This document shows, in pieces, positions 1-7,452 of a stretch of 11,140 nt of DNA. Positions within the stretch are counted from its first letter, which is position 1; each line of letters begins with the position of its first letter. A model generated the notes under the pieces. That model was given only the letters and a program-made list of their open reading frames with translations, searched no databases and was not told the DNA's origin. The DNA is taken from the NCBI GenBank assembly GCA_014377915.1, contig JACMOT010000448.1:1-11140 (forward strand). The letters run 5' to 3'. This DNA is from Tardiphaga sp. GTDB lineage: Bacteria > Pseudomonadota > Alphaproteobacteria > Rhizobiales > Xanthobacteraceae. A program made the translations under genes and the position numbers.

Positions 1-973
1 ACTTGCCCTTGGCGCGGTCGACGATGTCCTCGACCGGGCAGTTGATCCACTGCCGCTTGGCCATGATGGCGGCGAGTTCGTCCTTGTTCTCCGCCTTGTC
101 GGCCCATTGCTGCGCTTCCATGATCGCCATGGTGATGGATCTGGCCGCAATCGGATTCTTGTCGACCCACGAGGCGCGCATGCCGAGCGATTTTTCCGGA
201 TGCTTGTTCCAGAGTTCGCCGGTGGTCAGCGCGGTGTAGCCGATCTGCTGATGCACCAGCTGGCCGTTCCACGGCTCGCCGACGCAGAAGCAGTCCATGG
301 TGCCGACCTTCATGTTGGCGACCATCTGCGGCGGCGGCACCACGATGGTTTCGATGTCCTTGTCGGGATCGATGCCGCCGGCGGCGAGCCAATAGCGGAT
401 CCACAGATCATGGGTGCCGCCCGGGAAGGTCATCGCCGCCTTGATCGACTTGCCCTCGGCCTTCTTCTTGTCGAGTGCCACCTTGAACGGCCTGGCGTCG
501 AGACCGATCTTGAGTTCGGCGTATTCCTTGCCGATCGAGACGCACTGCCCATCGAGATTGAGCCGGGCCAGGATGTACATCGGCGTCGGCACGTTGTTCT
601 GCGTCACCCGGCCGGCGGAGATCAGATAGGGCATCGGTGTCAGGATATGCGCGCCATCGATGCCGTTGCCCTCGGGGCCGAGCACCAGATTGTCGCGCAG
701 CGTGCCCCACGATGCCTGTTTCAGCACATCGACATCCGGCATGCCGTATTTGGCGAACATGCCTTTGTCCTTGGCCACGAACAGCGGGCCGGCATCGCTC
801 AGCGCGATGAAACCCAGCTTCGCGCCCTTCACTTCGGGACCGGCGCCCTGCGCAAACGCGCCGGCGGGTAAATTCAGCTTCGCAGCGGCGAGCAGGGCCA
901 TGGTCCCGGCGCCGGCCTTCAACAACTGGCGGCGGCTCAATGTGCGGGGCAGTCCGGTCTCTGACTTCGTCAT
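1..973 (-). CDS. nrtA: Nitrate ABC transporter periplasmic substrate-binding protein, partial (C-terminus beyond left edge)
   Basis: This encodes the extracytoplasmic nitrate-binding component of an NrtABC-type ABC importer for assimilatory nitrate uptake. The visible 324 residues start at ATG 973. A Tat signal is clear: SRRQLLK at residues 13-19, then an Ala-rich segment ending near AFAQG (39-43). The family signature CVGEPWN is at 230-236. Residues equivalent to the nitrate site of cyanobacterial NrtA appear present with similar spacing: W89, Q143, H188, G232-E233 and K261. NrtA-type proteins are usually above 400 residues, so roughly the last quarter lies outside the window. AAGGA about 11 nt upstream supports the start. 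Permease, ATPase and nitrate reductase genes would be expected further left, but none is visible. CmpA (bicarbonate) and NasS-type sensors are related; the Tat signal and ligand residues favour nitrate transport. Confidence 0.9.
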   Translation of the reverse strand, partial: MTKSETGLPRTLSRRQLLKAGAGTMALLAAAKLNLPAGAFAQGAGPEVKGAKLGFIALSDAGPLFVAKDKGMFAKYGMPDVDVLKQASWGTLRDNLVLGPEGNGIDGAHILTPMPYLISAGRVTQNNVPTPMYILARLNLDGQCVSIGKEYAELKIGLDARPFKVALDKKKAEGKSIKAAMTFPGGTHDLWIRYWLAAGGIDPDKDIETIVVPPPQMVANMKVGTMDCFCVGEPWNGQLVHQQIGYTALTTGELWNKHPEKSLGMRASWVDKNPIAARSITMAIMEAQQWADKAENKDELAAIMAKRQWINCPVEDIVDRAKGK

Positions 974-1381
974 TTCGGCGGTCGTCCTTTCGTACCTCGT
1001 GCGGCCCACATTGCCCCCGGCCCTACGTCTCAGCGCGCTTCAACGCGAAGGCGAACGGACATGGCGGCGCGTCTGGGGGAGGCCCCATGATGGCAGTGCT
1101 GGCTGTTGGTGGATGGTGACGGCTTCAATGGCGTCAGCCCTAACCATTCAAGGTTCGTGCCAAGCCCAAGGAAAGTCGGACCTTGAGTGTTTACAACAGA
1201 TTAAGCCGGCATCGCCGGATTCCGTCGGCGCCATTCGGCGCATCCAAAACTTGCGTCACGCTCATTTTTTGTGCGCCGCACTCGAAATCGCCCCTTCGAT
1301 CGGGGGTGTCAGCGACGGCCAAAAAACGCTACTAGCGGCCATCCTGGCGATGGCTCAGGCGAAACCGAGCAGGCGTCAGGC
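974..1381. promoter_or_regulatory. Gene-free control region between nrtA (-) and the hypothetical gene (+)
   Basis: This 408-bp stretch contains no convincing gene on either strand. Read toward nrtA it has, in order, two GC hairpins (1228-1241 and 1206-1218), a sigma-54-like element (1146-1163) and a leader of about 160 nt. The leader includes a short hairpin at 1074-1087 (TGGGG/CCCCA with a 4-nt loop). A CAAGG/CCTTG inverted repeat (1167-1171 and 1181-1185) lies just upstream of the sigma-54-like element. The likely content is the nitrate/nitrogen-responsive promoter and leader of nrtA. No clear intrinsic terminator with a U-run was found, so NasT-type antitermination is not supported by sequence alone. 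Confidence 0.5.
1146..1163 (-). promoter_or_regulatory. Putative sigma-54 (-24/-12) promoter for nrtA
   Basis: On the minus strand this reads TTGGCACGAACCTTGAAT. It matches the sigma-54 consensus TTGGCACG-N4-TTGCW except that the GC of the -12 element is GA. Transcription would begin near 1136 and leave a leader of about 160 nt before the nrtA ATG. RpoN/NtrC control is common for nitrate assimilation genes in rhizobia, so the context fits. The mismatch falls on an important base, so function is uncertain. Confidence 0.45.
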
Positions 1382-1900
1382 ATGGCAACAATCCGGATCA
1401 ATACCGAACTGGCGCTGGCGGCATTACGCCGTTCGGCGACGACGCTGAAGGCAGCCATTGCCGTTTCAGCCGCGGCGATCCTGTCAGAGACCGACGGCGA
1501 CCTGCAGGCCAACAGCAGCGCCGCGCTCGCCCATTTCGATGACTTCGGTCAAAAGCTCGAAGCGGTGAGCGCCGCGGTACAGGACAAGAACGCGCTTGCC
1601 GCGGCCGTTGTGTCGCATGCGGGCGTCAGCGAGGTCGACCTCGATGCGCTCGGCAGACAGATCGAGCTCATTCACGGCCTGCTCAAGACCACCAAACGCA
1701 GCCTGCGCGCCGTGGTCGGCAGCCGCACGCGCGACGGCATCGACATCTTTGCCGGGCACGTCGGGAGCCTCGGACGCTCCCTGCAGCACCTCGCCTTCCA
1801 TGCCGACGAACCGGCTGCCACGACGCCGTTCATGTTCGAGCAGTTCTTTCTCGAGACGATGGCCGACCTCGGGCAGCGCGACTGGAGCGACGGGGCCTAG
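1382..1900 (+). CDS. Hypothetical helical protein, 172 aa
   Basis: I do not recognise this protein. It is 172 residues, Ala/Leu/Glu-rich and probably mostly alpha-helical, with no signal peptide, transmembrane segment, Cys pair or recognisable catalytic motif. GC-rich third codon positions and a balanced composition make this strand more credible than the Arg/His-rich reading frames overlapping it. The ATG at 1382 was chosen as the only nearby ATG. The ribosome binding site is weak (GAGCAGG about 9 nt upstream), and the frame stays open back to 1271, so the start is uncertain. The gene is divergent from nrtA across 408 bp and convergent with the dioxygenase gene, 52 bp away. It may share the nrtA control region, but nothing in the protein ties it to nitrate use. 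Confidence 0.65.
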   Translation: MATIRINTELALAALRRSATTLKAAIAVSAAAILSETDGDLQANSSAALAHFDDFGQKLEAVSAAVQDKNALAAAVVSHAGVSEVDLDALGRQIELIHGLLKTTKRSLRAVVGSRTRDGIDIFAGHVGSLGRSLQHLAFHADEPAATTPFMFEQFFLETMADLGQRDWSDGA

Positions 1901-1952
1901 CAGCCGCGTGCTTGCGTCACCTCGCCGCGCCAGGCAGGCGGCAGCGAGCTGC

Positions 1953-2864
1953 TCACGCTTCCTCATTCTCCGGCATCATCGGCTGCGGCGCGGTGCCCTG
2001 CCCCGGCTTCATATGGAAATTATAGGTCAGCAGATGCCACGGGCCGTTGCTGGGCTGCCCGTCGGGCATCGCGCCATCATTGCGCGCCTCGATGGTCGCG
2101 ATCAGCTCGTCCTTGACCCCGAACACCACGTCCGAATCCAGATATTTGTCTCCATCCATAAAGACATGCGTCACCAGCGGCTCGTAGCCCGGGGCATCGA
2201 CCAGAAAATGCACATGCGCCGGTCGCATCGGGTGACGGCCGGTCTGCAGGATCATCTCGCCGACCGGGCCGTCGGTGGGGATCGGGTAGCTGCAGGGAAG
2301 TATGGTGCGGAAATACAGCCGGCCATCGGCATCGGTGATGAAGCGCGCCCGCGACGACGGTCCCTCGGTCGCATAGGCCTCCTTCTGTGAATCGTAAAAG
2401 CCATCATCATCGGCATGCCAGATATCCACCGTCACACCCGCCAGCGGCTGGCCGGCCAGATCGGTGACCCGGCTTTGCACGAACATCCGCTCGCCTTGCA
2501 GCCCGGGCGATATGTCGGCACCTGACGGCATCCGCGCATGCTCGCCGACATAAAACGGACCCAGTACGGTGGTTTCGGTGGCGCCGTCGCGTTCGCGGTG
2601 GTTCACCGCATCCACCAGCATGGAGACGCCGAGCACGTCGGACAGCAGGATGAATTCCTGGCGGATCGGGCTGCATTTCTGCCCCGTGCGGGTCAGGAAA
2701 TCGATCGCATACAGCCATTCATCAAAGGTCAGGTCCGTCTTGCGAACGTAATCGTGCAGCGATTTGACCAGTTCCCGCAGCAGGAATTTTGCGCGCGGAT
2801 CAGGAGTTTTGGCAAAACTGTCGATCACCGCGGCGGTAAGCTCGGTATCGTTGAACTGGGTCAT
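1953..2864 (-). CDS. Intradiol ring-cleavage dioxygenase, hydroxyquinol 1,2-dioxygenase type
   Basis: This cytoplasmic non-haem Fe(III) enzyme probably cleaves hydroxyquinol (1,2,4-trihydroxybenzene) to maleylacetate; catechol is an alternative substrate. The 303-residue protein has the helical N-terminal dimerisation domain (about 5-95, including GQKCSPIRQEFILLSDVLGV at 61-80) followed by the beta-sandwich catalytic domain (about 98-290). The four Fe ligands are recognisable as Y157 (GFYDSQ), Y193 (CSYPIP), H217 and H219 (RPAHVHF), with Arg214 nearby. The LGPFY segment at 101-105 and the N-terminal domain resemble hydroxyquinol more than catechol dioxygenases. The ATG at 2864 is preceded by AGGA with a 7-nt gap, while the frame's longer extension would cross the promoter region. 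No maleylacetate reductase gene is in the window. The divergent hydrolase gene may be functionally linked. The exact substrate is inferred. Confidence 0.9.
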   Translation of the reverse strand: MTQFNDTELTAAVIDSFAKTPDPRAKFLLRELVKSLHDYVRKTDLTFDEWLYAIDFLTRTGQKCSPIRQEFILLSDVLGVSMLVDAVNHRERDGATETTVLGPFYVGEHARMPSGADISPGLQGERMFVQSRVTDLAGQPLAGVTVDIWHADDDGFYDSQKEAYATEGPSSRARFITDADGRLYFRTILPCSYPIPTDGPVGEMILQTGRHPMRPAHVHFLVDAPGYEPLVTHVFMDGDKYLDSDVVFGVKDELIATIEARNDGAMPDGQPSNGPWHLLTYNFHMKPGQGTAPQPMMPENEEA

Positions 2865-2996
2865 GAGGGAGTCCTGCCTGGCTTTTCTTGATTTCGCCGG
2901 CACGATACACCAAGCCATTTCCTGGAGTAAGATCGTAAGGTCGCGATCGGAGCGGCCTGGCCGGACGATTCCGGCCCACCTCGGAGTGACGTTGCG
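2865..2996. promoter_or_regulatory. Divergent promoter region between dioxygenase and serine hydrolase
   Basis: This 132-bp gap separates two divergent genes and should hold both promoters. It contains a perfect inverted repeat GGCCGGACGATTCCGGCC (2959-2976; 7-bp arms, 4-bp spacer) just upstream of the hydrolase ribosome binding site. It also has a GATCG/CGATC inverted repeat (2931-2935 and 2944-2948) and a tandem TAAGATCG TAAGGTCG (2928-2943). No confident -10/-35 pair was identified. Confidence 0.5.
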
Positions 2997-4247
2997 ATGC
3001 ATGTTAACAGCCCGATGCCCTTAGCCTCTCCCGAAGCCGCCGGCATGTCCGGCGCGGCGCTCGCCCGCATCGATGCGCATCTGAAGCAGAATTACATCGA
3101 CGCCGGCCGGTTTCCGGGCACCCAGCTGCTGATCTATCGCCGCGGCCAGATCGTGCACCGGGCGGTGCAGGGCCTTGCCGATGTCGAGCGCCAGATCGCC
3201 ATCAAGGACGACACCATCTTCCGCATCTATTCAATGACGAAGCCGATCACCTCCGTCGCGTTCATGATGCTGGTCGAGCAAGGCCTCGTCGCGCTCGATG
3301 AGCCCGTGCACAAATATATTCCCGAATGGAAGGATCTCGGCGTATTCCAGGCAGGCATCACGCCGCCCTTCATGACGCGGCCGCCGGCGCGGCCGATGCT
3401 GATCATCGACCTGCTGCGCCACACCTCGGGCCTTACCTACGGTTTCCAGCAGCGCACCAATGTCGATGCCGCCTATCGCGCGCAGAAGATCGGCGAGATC
3501 GAAAAGGCCGGCACGCTACAATCGATGATTTACGATCTCGGGCGAATTCCGCTGGAATTCTCACCCGGCGACGCCTGGAATTATTCGGTATCGACCGATG
3601 TGGTGGGCTATCTCGTCGAAAAGATCAGTGGCATGGCGTTCGAGCAGTTTCTTCAACGGCGTATTTTCGATCCGTTGGGGATGGTCGATACCGGATTTTT
3701 CGTACCCGCCGCCAAGGCGCATCGCCTGGCCGCCTGCTACGCCGCCGACGGCAAGGGCGGCATGATCCTGCAGGACGATCCCACTACCAGTTCCTTTCTG
3801 TCACCGCCGTCGCTGGTTTCGGGCGGCGGCGGCCTGTGTTCGACGGCCGCGGACTATCTGGTGTTCTGTCGCGCGCTGCTGAATGGCGGCGAATTCGGTG
3901 GCGTCAGGTTGCTCGGCCCGAAGACCCTGGCGCTGATGACCAGCAACCACCTGCCCGGCGGCCGCGACCTCACCCAGCTATCGAAGTCACTGTTCTCCGA
4001 GGCGACCTATGCAGGCGTCGGCTTCGGCCTCGGCTTCTCGGTGACGATTGACCCGGCGCAAACCATGATCCCGGGGAGCGCCGGCGAATATGCCTGGGGT
4101 GGGGCCGCGACGACATCGTTCTGGATCGATCCGACGGAACAGCTGATCGCGATCTTCATGACTCAGTTGCTGCCGTCCAGCGCCTATCCGGTGCGGCGCG
4201 AGCTGCGGACGATGGTCTATTCGGCCATCACAGAGAGCAACCTCTGA
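2997..4247 (+). CDS. Serine hydrolase of the class C beta-lactamase/EstB-like esterase family
   Basis: This is a 416-residue penicillin-binding-protein-fold serine hydrolase, likely an esterase, amidase or lactone hydrolase rather than a true beta-lactamase. The nucleophile motif SxxK is S79-M-T-K82 within [10 protein letters not shown]. The second motif is Y196-S-V in [15 protein letters not shown], which replaces the YxN of AmpC as in EstB-type enzymes. The third motif is W367-G-G instead of [12 protein letters not shown] (141-149) and the [14 protein letters not shown] region (275-288) are also typical of the family. No N-terminal signal peptide is evident, so it is probably cytoplasmic. 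The ATG at 2997 has GGAG about 10 nt upstream. It is divergent from the ring-cleavage dioxygenase, which suggests but does not prove that it releases an aromatic from an ester. It ends 13 bp from the convergent 76-residue gene. Confidence 0.88.
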   Translation: MHVNSPMPLASPEAAGMSGAALARIDAHLKQNYIDAGRFPGTQLLIYRRGQIVHRAVQGLADVERQIAIKDDTIFRIYSMTKPITSVAFMMLVEQGLVALDEPVHKYIPEWKDLGVFQAGITPPFMTRPPARPMLIIDLLRHTSGLTYGFQQRTNVDAAYRAQKIGEIEKAGTLQSMIYDLGRIPLEFSPGDAWNYSVSTDVVGYLVEKISGMAFEQFLQRRIFDPLGMVDTGFFVPAAKAHRLAACYAADGKGGMILQDDPTTSSFLSPPSLVSGGGGLCSTAADYLVFCRALLNGGEFGGVRLLGPKTLALMTSNHLPGGRDLTQLSKSLFSEATYAGVGFGLGFSVTIDPAQTMIPGSAGEYAWGGAATTSFWIDPTEQLIAIFMTQLLPSSAYPVRRELRTMVYSAITESNL

Positions 4248-4260
4248 GCCGCGGGCCGGC

Positions 4261-4491
4261 TTACAGGCCGCGATCGCCCGAGGCCTTGGAAACGCCATCC
4301 GACACGGCCTTTTCGGCCCCCGGCGTCATCGCATCACACAGCGCCCTCAGCTCGGCGTCGCCGATGTGATGAATGCGCATTTGCAATTGCAGCACAGCCA
4401 TCGCCACCAGTTGCGCGGTGTCGCGATCATCCGGCTCCGACAGAAGCATCTTGCATTCCTCAAGACGCAGCATCACCGACCGCAGACGCAT
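4261..4491 (-). CDS. Small hypothetical protein, 76 aa, last gene of the GNAT/isochorismatase unit
   Basis: I do not recognise this small protein. It is 76 residues, probably helical, with a charged middle (LSEPDDRDTAQLV) and no membrane segment or metal-binding motif. The ATG at 4491 begins 7 nt after the stop of the isochorismatase-family gene, so it is probably co-transcribed and translationally coupled. The frame stays open further upstream to 4581, but that would overlap the preceding gene by about 80 bp, so the shorter form is preferred. It has no strong ribosome binding site of its own (GGTGG about 10 nt upstream). The position suggests a small accessory partner of the two enzymes before it; that is inference only. 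Confidence 0.6.
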   Translation of the reverse strand: MRLRSVMLRLEECKMLLSEPDDRDTAQLVAMAVLQLQMRIHHIGDAELRALCDAMTPGAEKAVSDGVSKASGDRGL

Positions 4492-4498
4492 GGCAGAG

Positions 4499-5104
4499 CT
4501 AACCACCGGCTTTTTTCCCGTTCCCGAGCTTGCGAGGTAGAGTCGCGGCGATCCATTCGCTGGTTTCATAAACCTCTCCATAAATTCCGGATATCTTCGT
4601 CACGGTGCGATGCACATCCTCGGCGGAAACGTCATCGAGCGCGTGACTCGCCGAGGCATCATGCAGGAACACTGCCTTGTGGTTACGGTGATAGGCGTCG
4701 ATCAGAGTCGACAGACATGCGGACTCTCCGGCGAAGCCGGCGAGGACGAAGCCACCGCGGCACTGGTTGATTAGCGACGTGAAGGGTTCGCACGCATAGC
4801 AGGACGGGCTGCTGCGCTCGAATATCATCTCGTTACGCTGCGGCTCGAAACCATCGATCCACCTCGCAAACGCGGTCGCCCTGTTGAAGAAGGCGGAATC
4901 GTCGAGAAAGCGCACGAACGCAATCGGCAGGCCAATGCTGCGACAATGCTCGAGCACACGGCGGCAATTTTCCAGCGCCTCGTCGATTTCGGGAATCGCG
5001 AGCATACGCGGCTTGGCCTGATATTCCTTTTGCACATCGACAAACACGACAATGGGAACGCTCGACGAATTGACGAAGTTGCGCAGGCTGACGACGGAGC
5101 TCAT
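4499..5104 (-). CDS. Isochorismatase-family cysteine hydrolase
   Basis: This 201-residue protein has the isochorismatase-like alpha/beta fold, a superfamily that includes nicotinamidases, N-carbamoylsarcosine amidases, ureidoacrylate amidohydrolases and isochorismatases. The catalytic Asp is D23 (VVFVDVQKEY) and the nucleophile Cys is C130 (LAGFAGESACLSTLIDA, preceded by the usual cis-peptide-type turn). The usual catalytic Lys appears to be replaced: the segment FERSSPSCY (96-103) aligns with the family's K-x-x-x-S-a-F, putting R97 at the Lys position. The start overlaps the stop of the GNAT gene by ATGA (5101-5104), so translation is probably coupled. Being between an acetyltransferase-like gene and a small protein gene suggests one pathway for an acylated or amidated metabolite. 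The substrate cannot be named from sequence. Confidence 0.85.
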   Translation of the reverse strand: MSSVVSLRNFVNSSSVPIVVFVDVQKEYQAKPRMLAIPEIDEALENCRRVLEHCRSIGLPIAFVRFLDDSAFFNRATAFARWIDGFEPQRNEMIFERSSPSCYACEPFTSLINQCRGGFVLAGFAGESACLSTLIDAYHRNHKAVFLHDASASHALDDVSAEDVHRTVTKISGIYGEVYETSEWIAATLPRKLGNGKKAGG

Positions 5105-6351
5105 GCGGCCCCCCTCTGGATCGAGGGCCTTGTCACCGGTCGCGTGCGCGACTTGTCGAGTATGCCCGGACGGTGCCACTGGCCTTCCGGCCGGATGATC
5201 AGATAGGGATCGACACCGATGGAGATGGCGTTGGGGCGCCGTTCGGTGTTCATCTGCATCTCGACATAGTCGAAATCCGAGAATACCAGTTCCTGACCGC
5301 CTTCGAAGGTGCTGAAGCCGAACTGCGACCAGAATTTCACCAGACGTTTTTGCGCGTGACCATAGATCCGCTGGTAGCCCTTGGCGTGGCACAGCTCGAT
5401 CGCCGCCTCGACCAGCTGTGGCGAAATCCGCTGTTTGCGAAACTCCTTGCGGACGGCGAGCCGCCCGATCTTGGCAAAATCGGCGAAATAGCGAATCCGC
5501 AGACAGCCGGCCGGCTCGTTGCCGATGTAGCCAAGCAGATGCGTCGAACTGAAATCATTGCCGTCGAACTCCTCGAGATAAGGACATTCCTGCTCGCCGA
5601 TATAGACGGCGCTGCGGATCGCTATCACCCGCATCATGTCTTCCATCGAGCGCACGACCGTCACGGCGATCGCACGATCCGGGTTCTTGCCGTGATAGCG
5701 ATCATACAGCGGCGCATCGGCGTGAGCGCCGGATCGCGACAGGCTGTGCAGGCCGGGATGGCTCAGATTTTCAAAGGCCGCACCCGGTTCAAACCCCATG
5801 GTTTCCAGCAACCGCTTGCCGTCCTGGGTGACGGCGCGGGCGTAAAGATCGGCGTCGCCATAGAGCGGCGTGAACATCTTCTCGAATGCCAGCGGGACAC
5901 CCGCCACCAGTCCGTCGCGGGCCCACATCGCCCACAGATAGATGCCGGCGGGCCTCTCGTTCTGCCGACACAGCAGCGCCGAATCCGGGTCGCTGGCGTC
6001 AAACCGGCCTCCGACCAGCCGCCGGACCCCCTCGGCGTTGAGCATCAGAAAACCTACGAAGCCCCGCGGCGTCGGAGCGGGCTCCGCAAATGAGTCGCGC
6101 CGGGCGATCCCCCAGACCGAGTCGGGATTATGCGCCATCACCCGTCTCACCGTCTGTTGCGAGGCCAGTCCGGGAAGATCGTGCTCGGCGGCCTTCAGCA
6201 ACGGGCCGAGGGCATCGGCAGCGAGGGTAAACACCACCACGGTACCGGCGAAGACCTCCAGATTGTCGGCTGGAAGCGGATGCTTCGCCGGATGTACCGC
6301 CGGCGGATAGGTCGGCGTCGCGCCGGTGATGATCGGATAATGTGCCGTCAT
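5101..6351 (-). CDS. Double-domain GNAT-like N-acyltransferase, 416 aa
   Basis: This 416-residue protein has two GNAT-like halves. The N-terminal half (about 31-190) is divergent but ends in a typical GNAT motif B, LYARAVTQDGKRLLETMGFEP (169-189). The C-terminal half (about 229-368) is a better GNAT domain: an N-terminal helix region (MMRVIAIRSAVYIGE), a beta4 strand (IGRLAVRKEF), an acetyl-CoA-loop-like RKQRIS, and a motif B (YQRIYGHAQKRLVKFWSQFGF). The acyl-CoA loop lacks the usual R/Q-x-x-G-x-G/A glycines. A Pro/Arg-rich tail follows. The gene is first in a three-gene unit and is divergent from a LysR-type regulator 63 bp away, which probably controls it. The ATG at 6351 has only a weak GTGGGG site upstream. 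The acyl acceptor is unknown; a fused GNAT could acylate a metabolite or a protein. Confidence 0.82.
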   Translation of the reverse strand: MTAHYPIITGATPTYPPAVHPAKHPLPADNLEVFAGTVVVFTLAADALGPLLKAAEHDLPGLASQQTVRRVMAHNPDSVWGIARRDSFAEPAPTPRGFVGFLMLNAEGVRRLVGGRFDASDPDSALLCRQNERPAGIYLWAMWARDGLVAGVPLAFEKMFTPLYGDADLYARAVTQDGKRLLETMGFEPGAAFENLSHPGLHSLSRSGAHADAPLYDRYHGKNPDRAIAVTVVRSMEDMMRVIAIRSAVYIGEQECPYLEEFDGNDFSSTHLLGYIGNEPAGCLRIRYFADFAKIGRLAVRKEFRKQRISPQLVEAAIELCHAKGYQRIYGHAQKRLVKFWSQFGFSTFEGGQELVFSDFDYVEMQMNTERRPNAISIGVDPYLIIRPEGQWHRPGILDKSRTRPVTRPSIQRGAA

Positions 6352-6414
6352 TGCGACCCCACGTTGTGAAGTGAGCGGTATTCTGACAAGTTAAAATAGC
6401 AGGAGGGCCAATGT
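6352..6414. promoter_or_regulatory. Short divergent control region between the GNAT unit and the lysR-type gene
   Basis: The 63-bp gap between two divergent starts should contain both promoters and the LysR-type operator. A strong ribosome binding site AGGAGG lies at 6401-6406, 8 nt before the regulator's ATG, and decides that start. Imperfect TTGT...ACAA half-sites (6364-6367 and 6386-6389) could be part of an operator. No unambiguous promoter was seen, and promoter elements may extend into the coding regions. Confidence 0.45.
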
Positions 6415-7452
6415 ATGCGTCAGTTGGCGGAAAGGGGTGTTCCTCAGCAAGAACACTTGGCTGGTAGTCTTCAGCGTCTGACGGACTGGGACGCCGCGCG
6501 TATTTTTCTGGAAGTGGTACGAAGTGGCAGTTTCCGGTCGGCCGCCGAGCGGATTGGCCAATCGATCAATCTGGTACGCCGGCGGATCGACGATTTCGAA
6601 CGGCAGATCGGCGCCACGCTGTTTACGCGTGATGTGCATGGCACGCGGCTGACCGATGAAGGCGCGCTGGTGGTCTCGGCGGTGGAGCGGATGGAGGCCG
6701 CCTCGTTCGACCTGCTGCGGGCCCGCGGTTCGGTAACGCAGACGTTGACGGGTGAAGTCCGCGTAGCGGTTACCGAAGGACTCGGTACCTTCTGGCTGGC
6801 ACCGCGACTGGTTGAATTTCAGCAGGCCTATCCAAACCTTCTGGTCGACCTGAACTGCGCGATGAAGTCCGCCGACGTGCAGCGGCACGAGGCGGATATC
6901 TCGATCCAGCTGTCACGGCCGACATCATTGGACATGAAGGTGGTCAAGCTTGGTCGCATGCACGTGATGTTCTTTGCCAGCGAGAAATACATTGAAACCT
7001 TCGGTGCGCCCCACACGTATCAACAACTGCTAAAGCACAGGATCGTGATGCAGTTCGCCGAACAGACCGGCGCCAAGGAAATCTTCGAAAGCTGGTTTCC
7101 CGGCATACCGCAGCAGGATCTGGTGGTGATGCGAACCAATGTCAGCAGCGCCAACTACTGGGCTGTGGCAAAAGGAGCTGGCATTGGATTACTGCCGACA
7201 TACGCTTTCGCTTTAAGTTCGAAAATAGTACCGTTGGATATTGATTTGCGTCGTCCCTTTGATATCTGGCTCTCCTATCACCCGGACAGCAACAGGATAC
7301 CGCGAATCCGCTGTATGATTGATTGGATTATTGAAGCTTTTAACCCCAATAAATTTCCCTGGTTCAGGGATGATTTCGTACATCCAAACGATTTGAAGGC
7401 TGTGTATAAAGGTGAGCCATTGATCAATCAGTTCGAAGGTTTTACGAGCTGA
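6415..7452 (+). CDS. LysR-family transcriptional regulator
   Basis: This is a 345-residue LysR-type DNA-binding regulator. The winged helix-turn-helix spans about 25-82 (FLEVVRSGSFRSAAERIG, then LFTRDVHGTRLTDEG), followed by the linker helix and a periplasmic-binding-protein-like effector domain (about 113-305). It is longer than the usual 300 residues, with a 24-residue N-terminal extension and a C-terminal tail of about 35 residues (PNKFPWFRDDF onward). The strong AGGAGG 8 nt upstream supports the ATG at 6415. Divergence from the GNAT unit suggests that it controls that unit and itself in response to a small molecule. Base composition falls in the 3' part: 47 of 120 bases (39%) are G/C at 7321-7440, well below the neighbours. 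This could reflect transfer, recombination or relaxed codon use. Confidence 0.92.
   Translation: MRQLAERGVPQQEHLAGSLQRLTDWDAARIFLEVVRSGSFRSAAERIGQSINLVRRRIDDFERQIGATLFTRDVHGTRLTDEGALVVSAVERMEAASFDLLRARGSVTQTLTGEVRVAVTEGLGTFWLAPRLVEFQQAYPNLLVDLNCAMKSADVQRHEADISIQLSRPTSLDMKVVKLGRMHVMFFASEKYIETFGAPHTYQQLLKHRIVMQFAEQTGAKEIFESWFPGIPQQDLVVMRTNVSSANYWAVAKGAGIGLLPTYAFALSSKIVPLDIDLRRPFDIWLSYHPDSNRIPRIRCMIDWIIEAFNPNKFPWFRDDFVHPNDLKAVYKGEPLINQFEGFTS

Noticed and set aside
107..871. Long plus-strand frame opposite nrtA (254 codons)
   Set aside because: Its composition is typical of an antisense shadow (rich in His, Arg, Asp, Gly) and the minus-strand protein is a clear NrtA.
1074..1163. NasT-type nitrate antitermination leader before nrtA
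   Set aside because: Short hairpins exist, but I found no paired hexaloop hairpins and no terminator with a U-run.
1484..1966. Minus-strand frame of 160 codons opposite the hypothetical gene
   Set aside because: It overlaps the more credible plus-strand gene and has shadow-like composition with no recognisable motif.
5173..6093. Plus-strand frame of 306 codons opposite the GNAT gene
   Set aside because: Shadow composition with no motif; the minus-strand product has recognisable GNAT domains.
6411..6467. 18-codon frame starting ATG at 6411, overlapping the lysR-type start
   Set aside because: It sits only 4 nt after AGGAGG, closer than usual, while the regulator ATG at 6415 has ideal spacing. 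Probably chance.
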